Assembly (NCBI GenBank): GCA_903922605.1
Contig: CAIXUG010000005.1
Coordinates: 1 to 58,392 of the forward strand
Direction: 5' to 3'
From: an uncultured Verrucomicrobiota bacterium
Lineage (GTDB): Bacteria > Verrucomicrobiota > Verrucomicrobiia > Limisphaerales > UBA9464
DNA length: 58,392 nt
Part shown: positions 1 through 7,775 of the stretch, piece by piece
Layout of the letters: every line of letters begins with the position of its first letter
Position numbering within the stretch: the first letter of the stretch is position 1
Notes under the pieces: model-generated
The model's database searches: none
What the model was told of the DNA's origin: nothing
Seen by the model: only the letters and a program-made list of their open reading frames with translations
Position numbers and translations under genes: made by a program

Positions 1-541
1 CGTCGGCCCGCAGGACGTGGAGCGGGACGTTCACGACCGGTTCGGCGTGCAGGTCGATGGAAAGCTCGTGGGTGAACGTGCCGTCCGACTGGATGAGCCG
101 GAGCTGCAGGTTGGGAAAAGTCTGGGTCACGTCGGGGGTTCCGTTCGTGAAGTGAGCCTGGCTGACGACCGTAAAATTGGTGACCGCGAGATCAAGCGTC
201 ATGTCCTGCGAGACGGCCACCTCGCCGCCCTGCCGGTAGGTGCCCGTGCCGGAACCGAAGTGCCAGACGGCCCCGTCCACGCCGGAAACGAAGGTGAAAT
301 CCTCCACGTTATAGTAGCTGAACGGACCCGGAACGAGCAGTTGCTGTAGCCTGAAATGGCCCGCCATCGGTTCGGGAATTGTGGGCCGTCCACAAAGCAG
401 GCACTCATCGGTCAGCCGGCTGTCGGGCAGAACGACATAGTCCACGACCGTTCCCTGTGCGGCCCCTCGCCAGTTGAGGAGCAGGCAGATTAGCCCGAGC
501 CAGAGGACCGGTCCCGGCAAAAACTTGGTCTTCGTGGTCAT
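1..541 (-). CDS. Secreted protein of a tandem paralogous family, copy 1 (3' end outside window)
   Basis: The minus-strand frame is open from an ATG at 541 to the window edge (180 codons, no stop). It begins with MTTKTKF, then a hydrophobic stretch rich in W, L and I that ends near WRGAAQ, which looks like a signal peptide. The body contains a YRQGGEVAVSQDMTLDL segment and an HELSIDLHAEPVVN segment that recur in copies 2 and 3 (2876-3354 and 3523-4256). Copy 2 shows that the missing end should be a short module finishing in a GFFWLHLVSD-like tail. This is the only copy in the window with an uninterrupted frame, so it is probably the functional member. The family is not one I recognise; export to the envelope or outside is inferred from the signal peptide only. 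Confidence 0.6.
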   Translation of the reverse strand, partial: MTTKTKFLPGPVLWLGLICLLLNWRGAAQGTVVDYVVLPDSRLTDECLLCGRPTIPEPMAGHFRLQQLLVPGPFSYYNVEDFTFVSGVDGAVWHFGSGTGTYRQGGEVAVSQDMTLDLAVTNFTVVSQAHFTNGTPDVTQTFPNLQLRLIQSDGTFTHELSIDLHAEPVVNVPLHVLRAD

Positions 542-670
542 GTAGCAATGTGAGCACGGTCGCTCCGGTTTGGCGAGCGTGGAGAGAGACTGCATTTGGC
601 AGAGGGCGCGACACACTCCGATTGAGGAACGCAGCGGTAAGGAGGTGCTGGGGCGTGGGGAATTGCCCGG

Positions 671-705
671 AGTCCCAAGTCACGGGTCCAAGGTCCAAAG
701 TCGGG
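671..705. repeat. Heptamer tandem repeat, five imperfect units
   Basis: Five consecutive 7-base units of the form AGTCCCA/GGTCCAA lie here without gaps, two of them identical (685-691 and 692-698). The array ends a few bases before the mtnA remnant at 713. Similar 7-base arrays with other unit sequences occur at 26539 and 54958. Confidence 0.6.
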
Positions 706-712
706 AAAACGT

Positions 713-856
713 ATGTATATCCGTATAGCCAACCCGACCAGCACCGCGCGGAACCCCGGTTTCGACGTGACGCCACCGGAACTCATCACCGGCATCATCA
801 CCCCGCACGGCATCCTCAAGCAGAGCGAGCTGGCGAAGCTGAAGAAATTCCTTTAG
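713..856 (+). pseudogene. mtnA: 3' remnant of mtnA (S-methyl-5-thioribose-1-phosphate isomerase)
   Basis: A 47-residue frame ending at a TAG (854-856) reads NPGFDVTPPELITGII, then TPHGIL and a lysine-rich tail. This is the C-terminal signature of MtnA, the methionine-salvage isomerase. MtnA is about 350 residues long and nothing upstream matches the rest, so this is a decayed tail. The ATG at 713 is probably fortuitous, since the similarity starts near residue 13. The fragment sits directly downstream of the heptamer array at 671-705, which may mark the breakpoint. It lies in the 542-1153 gap, which otherwise holds only repeats. Confidence 0.7.
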
Positions 857-904
857 GCCGGTCGGGGGAGGGGCGCTTGCCGGCACTCGAATGGATCACT
901 AGCA

Positions 905-962
905 CCCGGTTTCAACCGGGCGGCTCCGGTGAAAGCCCTTGCGCCAACCGTTTTCAACGGTT
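905..962. repeat. Pair of REP-like hairpins
   Basis: Two perfect short inverted repeats lie in tandem: CCCGGTTTCAACCGGG at 905-920 and an AACCGTT stem with a TTC loop and AACGGTT at 946-962. Both are pyrimidine-looped palindromes of the REP type in a non-coding gap (857-1153). No T-run follows, so a terminator is unlikely. Confidence 0.5.
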
Positions 963-1153
963 TACCGAGAGGATGCGGGATAGCTTCGTCACTTGGAGAC
1001 TGTCGTAAAACCTGCCTTGCCTTTTGGCTCTGGATGGTTATTTACATCCGTACACAAAGAGTTCTCGCGTCGTCCATATGACCCCGTGCCATTCCTAACC
1101 AGACCTCTCTCCACAACGCTGTAACTTTCATTCCCTCGAATCCCCACACCGCC

Positions 1154-2863
1154 ATGAAATCCAAGGTCCTTCTCGGCAGCCTTCTCCTCTGCCTCAGCCT
1201 CCCGACAAAAGCCGCGGACAATGTGTGGCAGTGGGCAACCCGAGCGGGCGGGGAAAGCTCTGACTCGGCGAACCGGATCCTGCCGGGGCCCGGCGGCGGG
1301 TCCTACACGTTGTCCTCGTTCACCCGTGATGCGACCTTCGGAACCAATCAGATCATCGCCACCGCGGATGGGAGCGGGCTCCCCGCGCAGGCGATCAGCC
1401 GGCTCGACGACGGGGGGCAGTTCCTCTGGAGCTACCAGGTGGAATCGCACGCCAATTCTCTCTTTCCTGCCCCGAACGGCGGGCTCCGGGTCCTGTCGTC
1501 CTGGACCGTCCTGGTCTCGGTGAATCCCCTCCAGCTGGAACCCCACTGGATTCTCAGCCGGTATGATACCAACGGAACCGTCGTCTCCACGACCCAAAAC
1601 CCGGCGGGCGCCATCGGAGTGGACGAACAGGTGGTCGCTGCGGTGGGCGATTCCAGCGGGGGTGTCGAGATGCTGATGGGATCGGGCGCACTACGGAAGA
1701 TTGGCGCGGACGACCAGCTCGCCGGCACGATCCAGTTGACCCCGGCCCCCGCTTTCACCGTGGTCCGCATGGCGGTCGATGGTGGCGGAAACGTGGTTTT
1801 GGCCGGCGCAACCGGTGGCTACAACTTCGTGGTTGCGCGTTATGCGGCCAACGGGACCCGGTCGTGGTTGCAGTCGTTCGGGGGCGGCGACCCGCAATTC
1901 GGGGCCCAGGTCACCGATCTCGTGGTGGACGCCGCCGGGAACCCCATCGTCACCGGCAGTGGTGACGTCGGCGGGCCGGTCACCCACTTCGTCGCGAAAA
2001 TCGACGCCGGCGACGGTCACCTCGTCTGGTCCCGGCAGATCGGGCCGGTGCCCGGGAACATCGGCACCGCCCTCGGCCTTGACGGGCAGGGCCGGATTTA
2101 CAATGCGGGCACATTCTATGGCGATGCCCAGCTCGGCACCCTCGCGCTGCCGGGGCACGGCTACAGCGAGGCCTTCCTGGCCCGCCTTGAGCCCGATGGA
2201 ACCGTGGACTGGGTGGAGACGTTTGGTGGGACGGAATCCTATCAGAGTTTTCCGGAGAAGCAGGATGTCCCCACTTCCATTGCGGTGTCGGCGGTGGGCG
2301 ACGTGACGATCGCGGGGCAGTTCTGGCGGACGTCCTATTACGGGCCGCTCGCGAATATTTCGGTCGGCGATGCCGACGCGTTCGTCGTGCGGTTTGGCGT
2401 TACGCCCGTGGTCCAGGTCGAATCCTCGGGCCTGAATCTTTTGGTGGGACAGGTGGCCTCGTTCTCGGCCCATGCGACGGGCAAAGGCCCGTTCACTTAC
2501 CAGTGGTACAAGGGAGGCGCCCCGATCGACGGGGCCACCCAGGCGAACTACGTCATTTCCCCGCTCAAAGCCGGCGACGAGGGTGAGTATTCCGTCCAAG
2601 TCACCGGCGCGGTCGGGACGGCCACCAGCAAAGGGGCGGTGTTGGTCGTGCGCACGGAGGGAATCGCGATCCAGCTTTACGCGGGCATCCAGCTGGTGGG
2701 CGTGGTGGGCAACACCTACGAAATCCTCCGGAAGGACGATGTGGGCGCACCGGACTGGACGGTTGCCGCCACGGTCACGCTCACGCAGACCAGCCAAGTG
2801 TGGTTTGATGCGGAATCCCCGGGAATTCCGACGCGGATATACGGATTCCGTCTGAAACCCTGA
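1154..2863 (+). CDS. Secreted SBBP-type beta-propeller protein with an Ig-like domain
   Basis: 569 residues. A signal peptide is clear (MKSKVLLGSLLLCLSLPTKA, cleavage near residue 20). Residues about 25-415 contain repeats of the form D-x-x-G-N-x-[IV]-[VL]-[TA]-G with FVARY/FVAKID strands, as in SBBP/beta-propeller repeats. Residues about 420-500 form an Ig-like domain with the YQWYKGG core and a DEGEYSVQV strand. The last 60 residues are the module shared by several secreted proteins in this window (YEIL, then PDW, then an aromatic-R ending). There is no catalytic motif. The protein is probably extracellular or surface-bound and used for binding. It is flanked by copies 1 and 2 of the minus-strand family. 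Confidence 0.8.
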   Translation: MKSKVLLGSLLLCLSLPTKAADNVWQWATRAGGESSDSANRILPGPGGGSYTLSSFTRDATFGTNQIIATADGSGLPAQAISRLDDGGQFLWSYQVESHANSLFPAPNGGLRVLSSWTVLVSVNPLQLEPHWILSRYDTNGTVVSTTQNPAGAIGVDEQVVAAVGDSSGGVEMLMGSGALRKIGADDQLAGTIQLTPAPAFTVVRMAVDGGGNVVLAGATGGYNFVVARYAANGTRSWLQSFGGGDPQFGAQVTDLVVDAAGNPIVTGSGDVGGPVTHFVAKIDAGDGHLVWSRQIGPVPGNIGTALGLDGQGRIYNAGTFYGDAQLGTLALPGHGYSEAFLARLEPDGTVDWVETFGGTESYQSFPEKQDVPTSIAVSAVGDVTIAGQFWRTSYYGPLANISVGDADAFVVRFGVTPVVQVESSGLNLLVGQVASFSAHATGKGPFTYQWYKGGAPIDGATQANYVISPLKAGDEGEYSVQVTGAVGTATSKGAVLVVRTEGIAIQLYAGIQLVGVVGNTYEILRKDDVGAPDWTVAATVTLTQTSQVWFDAESPGIPTRIYGFRLKP

Positions 2864-2875
2864 GCGCCCGGCTGC

Positions 2876-3354
2876 TCAGTCGGATACCAAGTGCAGCCAG
2901 AAGAATCCCGCCGCATCGCTCGCGGGGAGCGTTGCCTGATATTCTTCACCCACCTGGGTGACTTTGGGCTGAGTCTCCTGCCAATCGGGCAGGGGGCCGA
3001 GCCGGGTTGCCGAATACACGGTGCCCGGCCCGTAGGAGGCCGGCCAGGTGAGCACCACGCCGGCGGCGTCGGCCCGCAGGACGTGGAGCGGGACGTTCAC
3101 GACCGGTTCGGCGTGCAGGTCGATGGAAAGCTCGTGGGTGAACGTGCCGTCCGACTGGATGAGCCGGAGCTGCAGGTTGGGAAAAGTCTGGGTGACCCCG
3201 GGGGTTCCGTTCGTGAAGTGAGCCATGCTGACGGCCGTGAAATTGGTGACCGCGAGATCAAGCGTCATGTCCTGCGAGACGGCCACCTCGCCGCCCTGCC
3301 GGTTAGCCCGAGCCAGAGGGCGTGGCTCAGCAAAAACTTGGCCTTCGTGGTCAT
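2876..3354 (-). pseudogene. Secreted protein of tandem family, copy 2, internally deleted and frameshifted
   Basis: Bases 3067-3302 align without gaps to 1-236 of copy 1, and bases 3303-3354 align to 490-541. The intervening 253 bases of copy 1 (237-489) are absent. Because 253 is not a multiple of 3, the native start (ATG at 3354, MTTKAKF plus the first half of the signal peptide) runs into a TGA soon after the junction. The rest of the protein remains open in another frame, down to the module ending GFFWLHLVSD. A 164-codon frame starting at 3370 exists but has a nonsense N-terminus without a signal peptide. I therefore treat this as a broken copy. Confidence 0.75.
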
Positions 3355-3522
3355 GCTGTGATGTAAGCACGGCCGCTCCAGTTTGGCGAGCCTTGAGAAA
3401 GGCGGCATTTGCCGGAGGGACCGGAACTGTATCAGCACCCCAAATGGCAGTTTCAAAGTGAGGGAGCTGGCGAAGCGAAGGCGGCTAGCCGGCACCTATT
3501 GAAGGAACGACGCCGAATGGCG

Positions 3523-4256
3523 CTAATTGTCAGTGGTATGTAGCCAGAGGAATCCAACCGCCTCGGTTGCGGGAAGCGTCGCCTGAAATTCGTCACCCAC
3601 CTGCTTGATGTCGGTCGGCATTTCCTGCCAGTCGGGCAGCGGCATGAGCCGGGTCGCGTGGAGCACTCTGCCAGGGCCATAAGAGGCCGGCCAGGCCAGC
3701 ACCACGTTGGTAGTGCCTGCATGAATAATCCGAAGCGGGATGTCTTTTATCGTTGTGGCATGGAGGTCGAGTGAAAGCTTATGGCTCCCGATAAAGCCAT
3801 CGATCTGCTTGAGTTGGATCTGCACATCAGAAAATGGATCGAGGACGTAAAGCGTCGTGTTGGTGAAGTGAGCGCGGATAAGCATGTCGAGATAGCGAGT
3901 CTGGAGATCAAGGCTCATATCCTGGGTGAAGTTCACCTTGGTGTCCTGCCGGTAGCTCCCCGTGCCGTGAGCGTCGTACAGCTCACCCGTCCCGGCGCTG
4001 TAGGTGAAGTCTTCCACGGCATAATATTTGGAGGGCCCCGGCCCCGGCAGTTCCCGCAGACGGAAATGCCCGGTCAGTGCTTCAGAAATGGGAATGGGGG
4101 GCTCGCGCACTCCCAACAGTCATCAGTCAGCCGGCTGTCGGGCAGCAGGATGTACTCGGTGACCGTTTCCTGCGCGGCATTCCGCCAGCTCAGCAGCAGG
4201 GCTATCAGCCAGAGCCAGGGCAGGAGCTTGGGCGAACGGGGTAACTTGGGGAGCAC
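3523..4256 (-). pseudogene. Secreted protein of tandem family, copy 3, frameshifted at a C run
   Basis: The N-terminal part (LLPWLWLIALLLSW signal peptide, then a VTEYILLPDSRLTDDC stretch like copy 1) is in one frame. The rest (GHFRLRELPGPGPSKYY to the GFLWLHTTDN end) is in another. They meet at the G run at 4096-4101 (six C in the coding strand); one extra C would restore a continuous frame through PPIPISEALTGHFRL. A GTG at 4256 aligns with the copy 1 start. This is either a real single-base loss or a homopolymer sequencing error. Copy 3 is more diverged from copies 1 and 2 than those two are from each other. Confidence 0.65.
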
Positions 4257-4404
4257 GGGAAGACAGGAGCATGGTCGGCCCGTTTTGGCGAGCTTTGTGG
4301 TTCTGTTTCCCGCGTATTCAGACGGCGGTTGGAAGTTGCGCTCTGCCATTGAATTGGCGCGGTCTTCCCGTGCCAACCGGCGCGATCATGCCTAACGTCG
4401 CCGC

Positions 4405-7020
4405 GTGCATCTAGATCCGGACAGACACGCCGAGGCCGAGCCGGTGGCCTCACCGCTCGGAAATGTCACCATACCCGACCTGTGGCAGCAGCAGGCGGTC
4501 ACGGCCCTGCGTGCGGGCAAGGATGTGGTCGTACAGGCACCCACCGGCAGCGGCAAAACGCTGATCTTCGAGCTGTGGTCGAACCAGGGAAAGAACCGGG
4601 GGCAGGCCATCTACACGGTGCCGACCCGCGCCCTGGCCAATGACAAGCTCTCCGAGTGGCGCAGCCGGGGGTGGAACGTCGGCATCGCCACGGGCGACCT
4701 TTCGGAGAACCTCGACGCGCCGGTGCTGGTGGCCACATTGGAGACGCAGAAGAACCGGCTGATCCGGGGCGACGGCCCGAACCTCCTCGTCATCGACGAG
4801 TACCAGATGCTCGGTGCCGAGGATCGCGGGCTGAACTACGAGCTGGCCATGGCGCTCGCGCCGGCCAAGACGCAACTGCTGCTGCTGAGCGGTTCGGTGG
4901 CCAACCCGCACCACATCGTACAGTGGTTCAACCGGCTGGGACGGCAGGCGGTGCTGGTGCGGCATGAGCATCGGCCGGTGCCGCTGGAGGAGGTCAATGG
5001 CGCCCAGATCAGTGCCCACCTGCCTTCCGGCATCCGCAGCTACTGGTCGCGGCTGGTGGCCAAGGCGCTGGCGGACAATCTCGGCCCCGTGCTGCTGTTT
5101 GCGCCGCGCCGGGCCAACGCCGAGGCCATCGCCGCCGAACTCGCGCGCGAGCTGCCCAATCAGAATCCGCTCGTCCTCAGCGAGGAGCAGCGCCGGTGCG
5201 TCGGCGACCACGTCGCGCGGCTGCTCAAGGCGCGCGTCGCCTATCATCACAGCGGTCTGAGTTATGCCGCCCGCGCCGGCGTGATCGAGCCGCTGGCCAA
5301 GGCCGGCCAGCTTCGCGCCGTGGTCGCCACGATGGGTCTCGCCGCCGGCATCAACTTTTCCCTGCGCAGCGTGACGATCACCGCCGCCGGCTACCGGCGC
5401 GAAGGGCAGGAGATCCCGATCCGCAGCGACGAGATCCTGCAGATGTTCGGGCGGGCCGGACGTCGCGGTCTCGACGACTGCGGCTACGTCATCGTCAATG
5501 CCAACGGGGTCAGCCTCCGCGACGGCCATTCCGCAACTCTCGCCCGCAGCGGCATGGTGGACTGGTCGGCGCTGCTCATCCTCATGGCGGCGGCGGCGGA
5601 ACAGGGGAAGGATCCCTTCGCCGAGGCCGTGCGCGTGCAGGAACGGCTCTTCACGACCAAGCCCATCTTCCTCGGCGTCGAATTTTCGCTGAAGCATCCC
5701 GATGCGCCGTGCGGGCTGAACACCGATTCGGAACGGGCGCGCCACGTCCGCCGCCGGACCCGGGAAATGCTCAACTCGCAGGGTGAATGGCAGCCGTACC
5801 CGCAGTGGGAGGATCGCGCGCTGAAGGACATCTTCGTCGCCGATTACGCCGACAAGAAGGCGATGGCCCGGGCCGCCGCCAAGGCCGCACGAGCCAAGGC
5901 CAAGGCGGAGGAAGAGCCTTCGCCGGAGGCGGAAGTGGTCGCCGAATCGACCACCGCCAAGGTCATCAAGCCGCCCACCTTGCGCCCATTGCTCACGGAA
6001 CCGGGCCCCTTGGAGAAAATTGGGCCCGGCAAGCTCGTGGTGCTGGAGGAGACCCCGGCCGGTCCCATCCACGGGCGCGAAGTGCTCGTGGGCGAGCTTT
6101 ACGAGGAGGGCAAGACCGTGGTCCTGGCCAAGTGGATCCGCCGCCTCACCAACTGGAATGGCCGGGAGACTTCCCTGGCTGCGTGGTGCGAACTGGTGGT
6201 GCCGATCATCCGGCGCGAACAGGCGGCGGCCGGGCTGCCCGTGGTGGCCATCATCGAGGAGGAGGGCCGCATCGTTGCCCGGCTCAGCCTGGCCGAGCAG
6301 ACCGCCCGCGCCGTGGTGGACCGCCATGGGATCGCCCTCTGGCGGCCCCGCGAGCGCGACGTGGTGCCAGACGACTGTGGCCGGTGCGAGTTCATGGCGA
6401 AGTGCAAGCTGCTGCCCAATGCCGTCGGCACCGCCTCACTCTGGCGCCGGCTGGCCTTGGTGGATGCCGCCGGCGTGCCCACGCTGCGCGGGCGCGTGAC
6501 CAGCTGCTTCTCCGGGGGGGACGGCCTCGCCATCGCCGCCGCCTTGGAGGATGAAAGCTACGCGCTGGAGGACCTGATCTACGACCTCACAAACCTCGAT
6601 GCCGGCTTCCGGTTTTGTGCGCGCGATGATCGCTGGGGCGGGCGGTTGGCGATGGTCTGCCGGTCCCGCTACGGCACGCTGTCGGTGACCGGCTACCTGG
6701 AAAGCGGGATACCGCCCCGCTACGGCAGCGGCGCGGAAGTGGTCGTGCGATCCGTCCACAAGGACCCGTACAGCAAGCACCGCTTCACCACCGACTTCCT
6801 TGGGGATGGCGACATCGACCGCATCATCATTGAATGGCGCTCCCTCCTGCGCGTGATCACGCACGCGCCGCCGCTCGAGTGGAAGCGCTGGACCGCCCTG
6901 CAAAAGCTGGCAAAGACCTTCCTGCACGAGGTCGAATCCCCGACGCAGACCGATCTTCCGCCGCTCGAATATCACCAGACCAAGCGGGTGGATCACCGGC
7001 TGGTGCTGCGACGGCACTGA
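4405..7020 (+). CDS. Ski2-like DExH-box helicase with C-terminal cysteine motif
   Basis: 871 residues from a GTG start. Walker A APTGSGKT is at residues 45-52, motif Ia is PTRALAND, motif II is DEYQ (131-134), motif III is SGS (162-164) and motif VI is QMFGRAGRRG (346-355). The last is typical of Ski2-type superfamily 2 helicases, which unwind RNA or DNA with ATP. A lysine/alanine-rich linker at about 480-515 separates the motor from a C-terminal half of unknown fold. That half contains a C-x2-C-x5-C motif (C658, C661, C667) that could bind a metal. No neighbouring gene indicates the substrate. It diverges from copy 3 across 4257-4404. The function beyond helicase is not known. Confidence 0.8.
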   Translation: MHLDPDRHAEAEPVASPLGNVTIPDLWQQQAVTALRAGKDVVVQAPTGSGKTLIFELWSNQGKNRGQAIYTVPTRALANDKLSEWRSRGWNVGIATGDLSENLDAPVLVATLETQKNRLIRGDGPNLLVIDEYQMLGAEDRGLNYELAMALAPAKTQLLLLSGSVANPHHIVQWFNRLGRQAVLVRHEHRPVPLEEVNGAQISAHLPSGIRSYWSRLVAKALADNLGPVLLFAPRRANAEAIAAELARELPNQNPLVLSEEQRRCVGDHVARLLKARVAYHHSGLSYAARAGVIEPLAKAGQLRAVVATMGLAAGINFSLRSVTITAAGYRREGQEIPIRSDEILQMFGRAGRRGLDDCGYVIVNANGVSLRDGHSATLARSGMVDWSALLILMAAAAEQGKDPFAEAVRVQERLFTTKPIFLGVEFSLKHPDAPCGLNTDSERARHVRRRTREMLNSQGEWQPYPQWEDRALKDIFVADYADKKAMARAAAKAARAKAKAEEEPSPEAEVVAESTTAKVIKPPTLRPLLTEPGPLEKIGPGKLVVLEETPAGPIHGREVLVGELYEEGKTVVLAKWIRRLTNWNGRETSLAAWCELVVPIIRREQAAAGLPVVAIIEEEGRIVARLSLAEQTARAVVDRHGIALWRPRERDVVPDDCGRCEFMAKCKLLPNAVGTASLWRRLALVDAAGVPTLRGRVTSCFSGGDGLAIAAALEDESYALEDLIYDLTNLDAGFRFCARDDRWGGRLAMVCRSRYGTLSVTGYLESGIPPRYGSGAEVVVRSVHKDPYSKHRFTTDFLGDGDIDRIIIEWRSLLRVITHAPPLEWKRWTALQKLAKTFLHEVESPTQTDLPPLEYHQTKRVDHRLVLRRH

Positions 7021-7115
7021 CCATGCCTGCCCCCCCGACCACGGGCTCACTTTTTCCGGTCAATGGCATCGAGATTGTGGCCGTCGGGGTCCGGCCTGGC
7101 AGGTGGTCGTACCGG

Positions 7116-7559
7116 TCAATGCTCCTCTGCCTCCTCCACTTCGTTCTTGCGGCCCAGATCAATCAGCACGGCGAGTGTCCGGCGCGTGCAACTGACGGCC
7201 TCCGGTCCCACACACGAGGTCAGCTCGGCATCGATCGTTTCCCGTGCGGCCGCCTGCGTGGCCGCCGCCGCCCGCCCACGTTCGGTGAGGGTGACGGTCA
7301 GCTTGCGACGGTCGTCCGCGTCCACGGTGCGGTTGAGATAGCCGCGCAGCACCAGCGTATCCACCAGCTGGCCCGCCCCCTGTTTGGAAACCCCCAATTC
7401 CTTGATGAGCTGCCCCAAGGGGACACCGCCCGCGCCGAGGGCCAGTCCGCCAATCACGTACAGGCCGTTCTTCGGGATATCGTCATAACCTGCGGCGTCC
7501 AGCGCCCGGCGCATGGCCAGTCCATAAGTGGAACGTGCATGTCGAAGCAGCGCGGGCAT
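7116..7559 (-). CDS. MarR-family transcriptional regulator
   Basis: 147 residues, the usual MarR length. The winged helix-turn-helix is visible: VPLGQLIKELGVSKQGAGQL as the HTH, then LVLRGYLNRTVDADDRRK with the D-x-RR wing and VTLTERGR. The first and last helices would form the dimer interface. It is transcribed away from the NHL-repeat gene at 7776 across an AT-rich gap containing a palindrome (7610-7624), so autoregulation is plausible. The ligand and target are unknown. Confidence 0.85.
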   Translation of the reverse strand: MPALLRHARSTYGLAMRRALDAAGYDDIPKNGLYVIGGLALGAGGVPLGQLIKELGVSKQGAGQLVDTLVLRGYLNRTVDADDRRKLTVTLTERGRAAAATQAAARETIDAELTSCVGPEAVSCTRRTLAVLIDLGRKNEVEEAEEH

Positions 7560-7609
7560 CGCAATTTCTTCAAACCACAGTTTCTACTCGTTCATGGCTT
7601 CGTTTAAAA

Positions 7610-7624
7610 GTAAATTTAAATTAC
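7610..7624. promoter_or_regulatory. Candidate MarR operator, AT-rich palindrome
   Basis: GTAAATTTAAATTAC contains a perfect 10-base palindrome (AATTTAAATT) with GTAA/TTAC ends. It lies about 50 bases upstream of the MarR start codon, in the only strongly AT-rich stretch of the neighbourhood (about 7600-7650). Position and symmetry fit a MarR dimer site; binding is inferred. Confidence 0.35.
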
Positions 7625-7775
7625 AGTCAACTAAAATTACCAATTACCCCTTTTGGTGCGTGCTGCTGTGCGGAGTGGTTTGCGGGTGGCCGATCTGTTA
7701 GGTTTTTGGCCGAATACTGTCAAAATGAACAAGATTTAATGGGTGAAAGGCTTCACTCTTGCTTAGGTAGGGGGA

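Noticed and set aside
2876-3370. A 164-residue intact gene in copy 2 starting at 3370
   Set aside because: Its first 28 codons are the out-of-frame reading of the original signal peptide region; comparison with copy 1 shows a deletion.
7063-7607. Plus-strand frames overlapping the MarR gene
   Set aside because: The minus strand encodes a complete MarR protein; plus frames are shadows.
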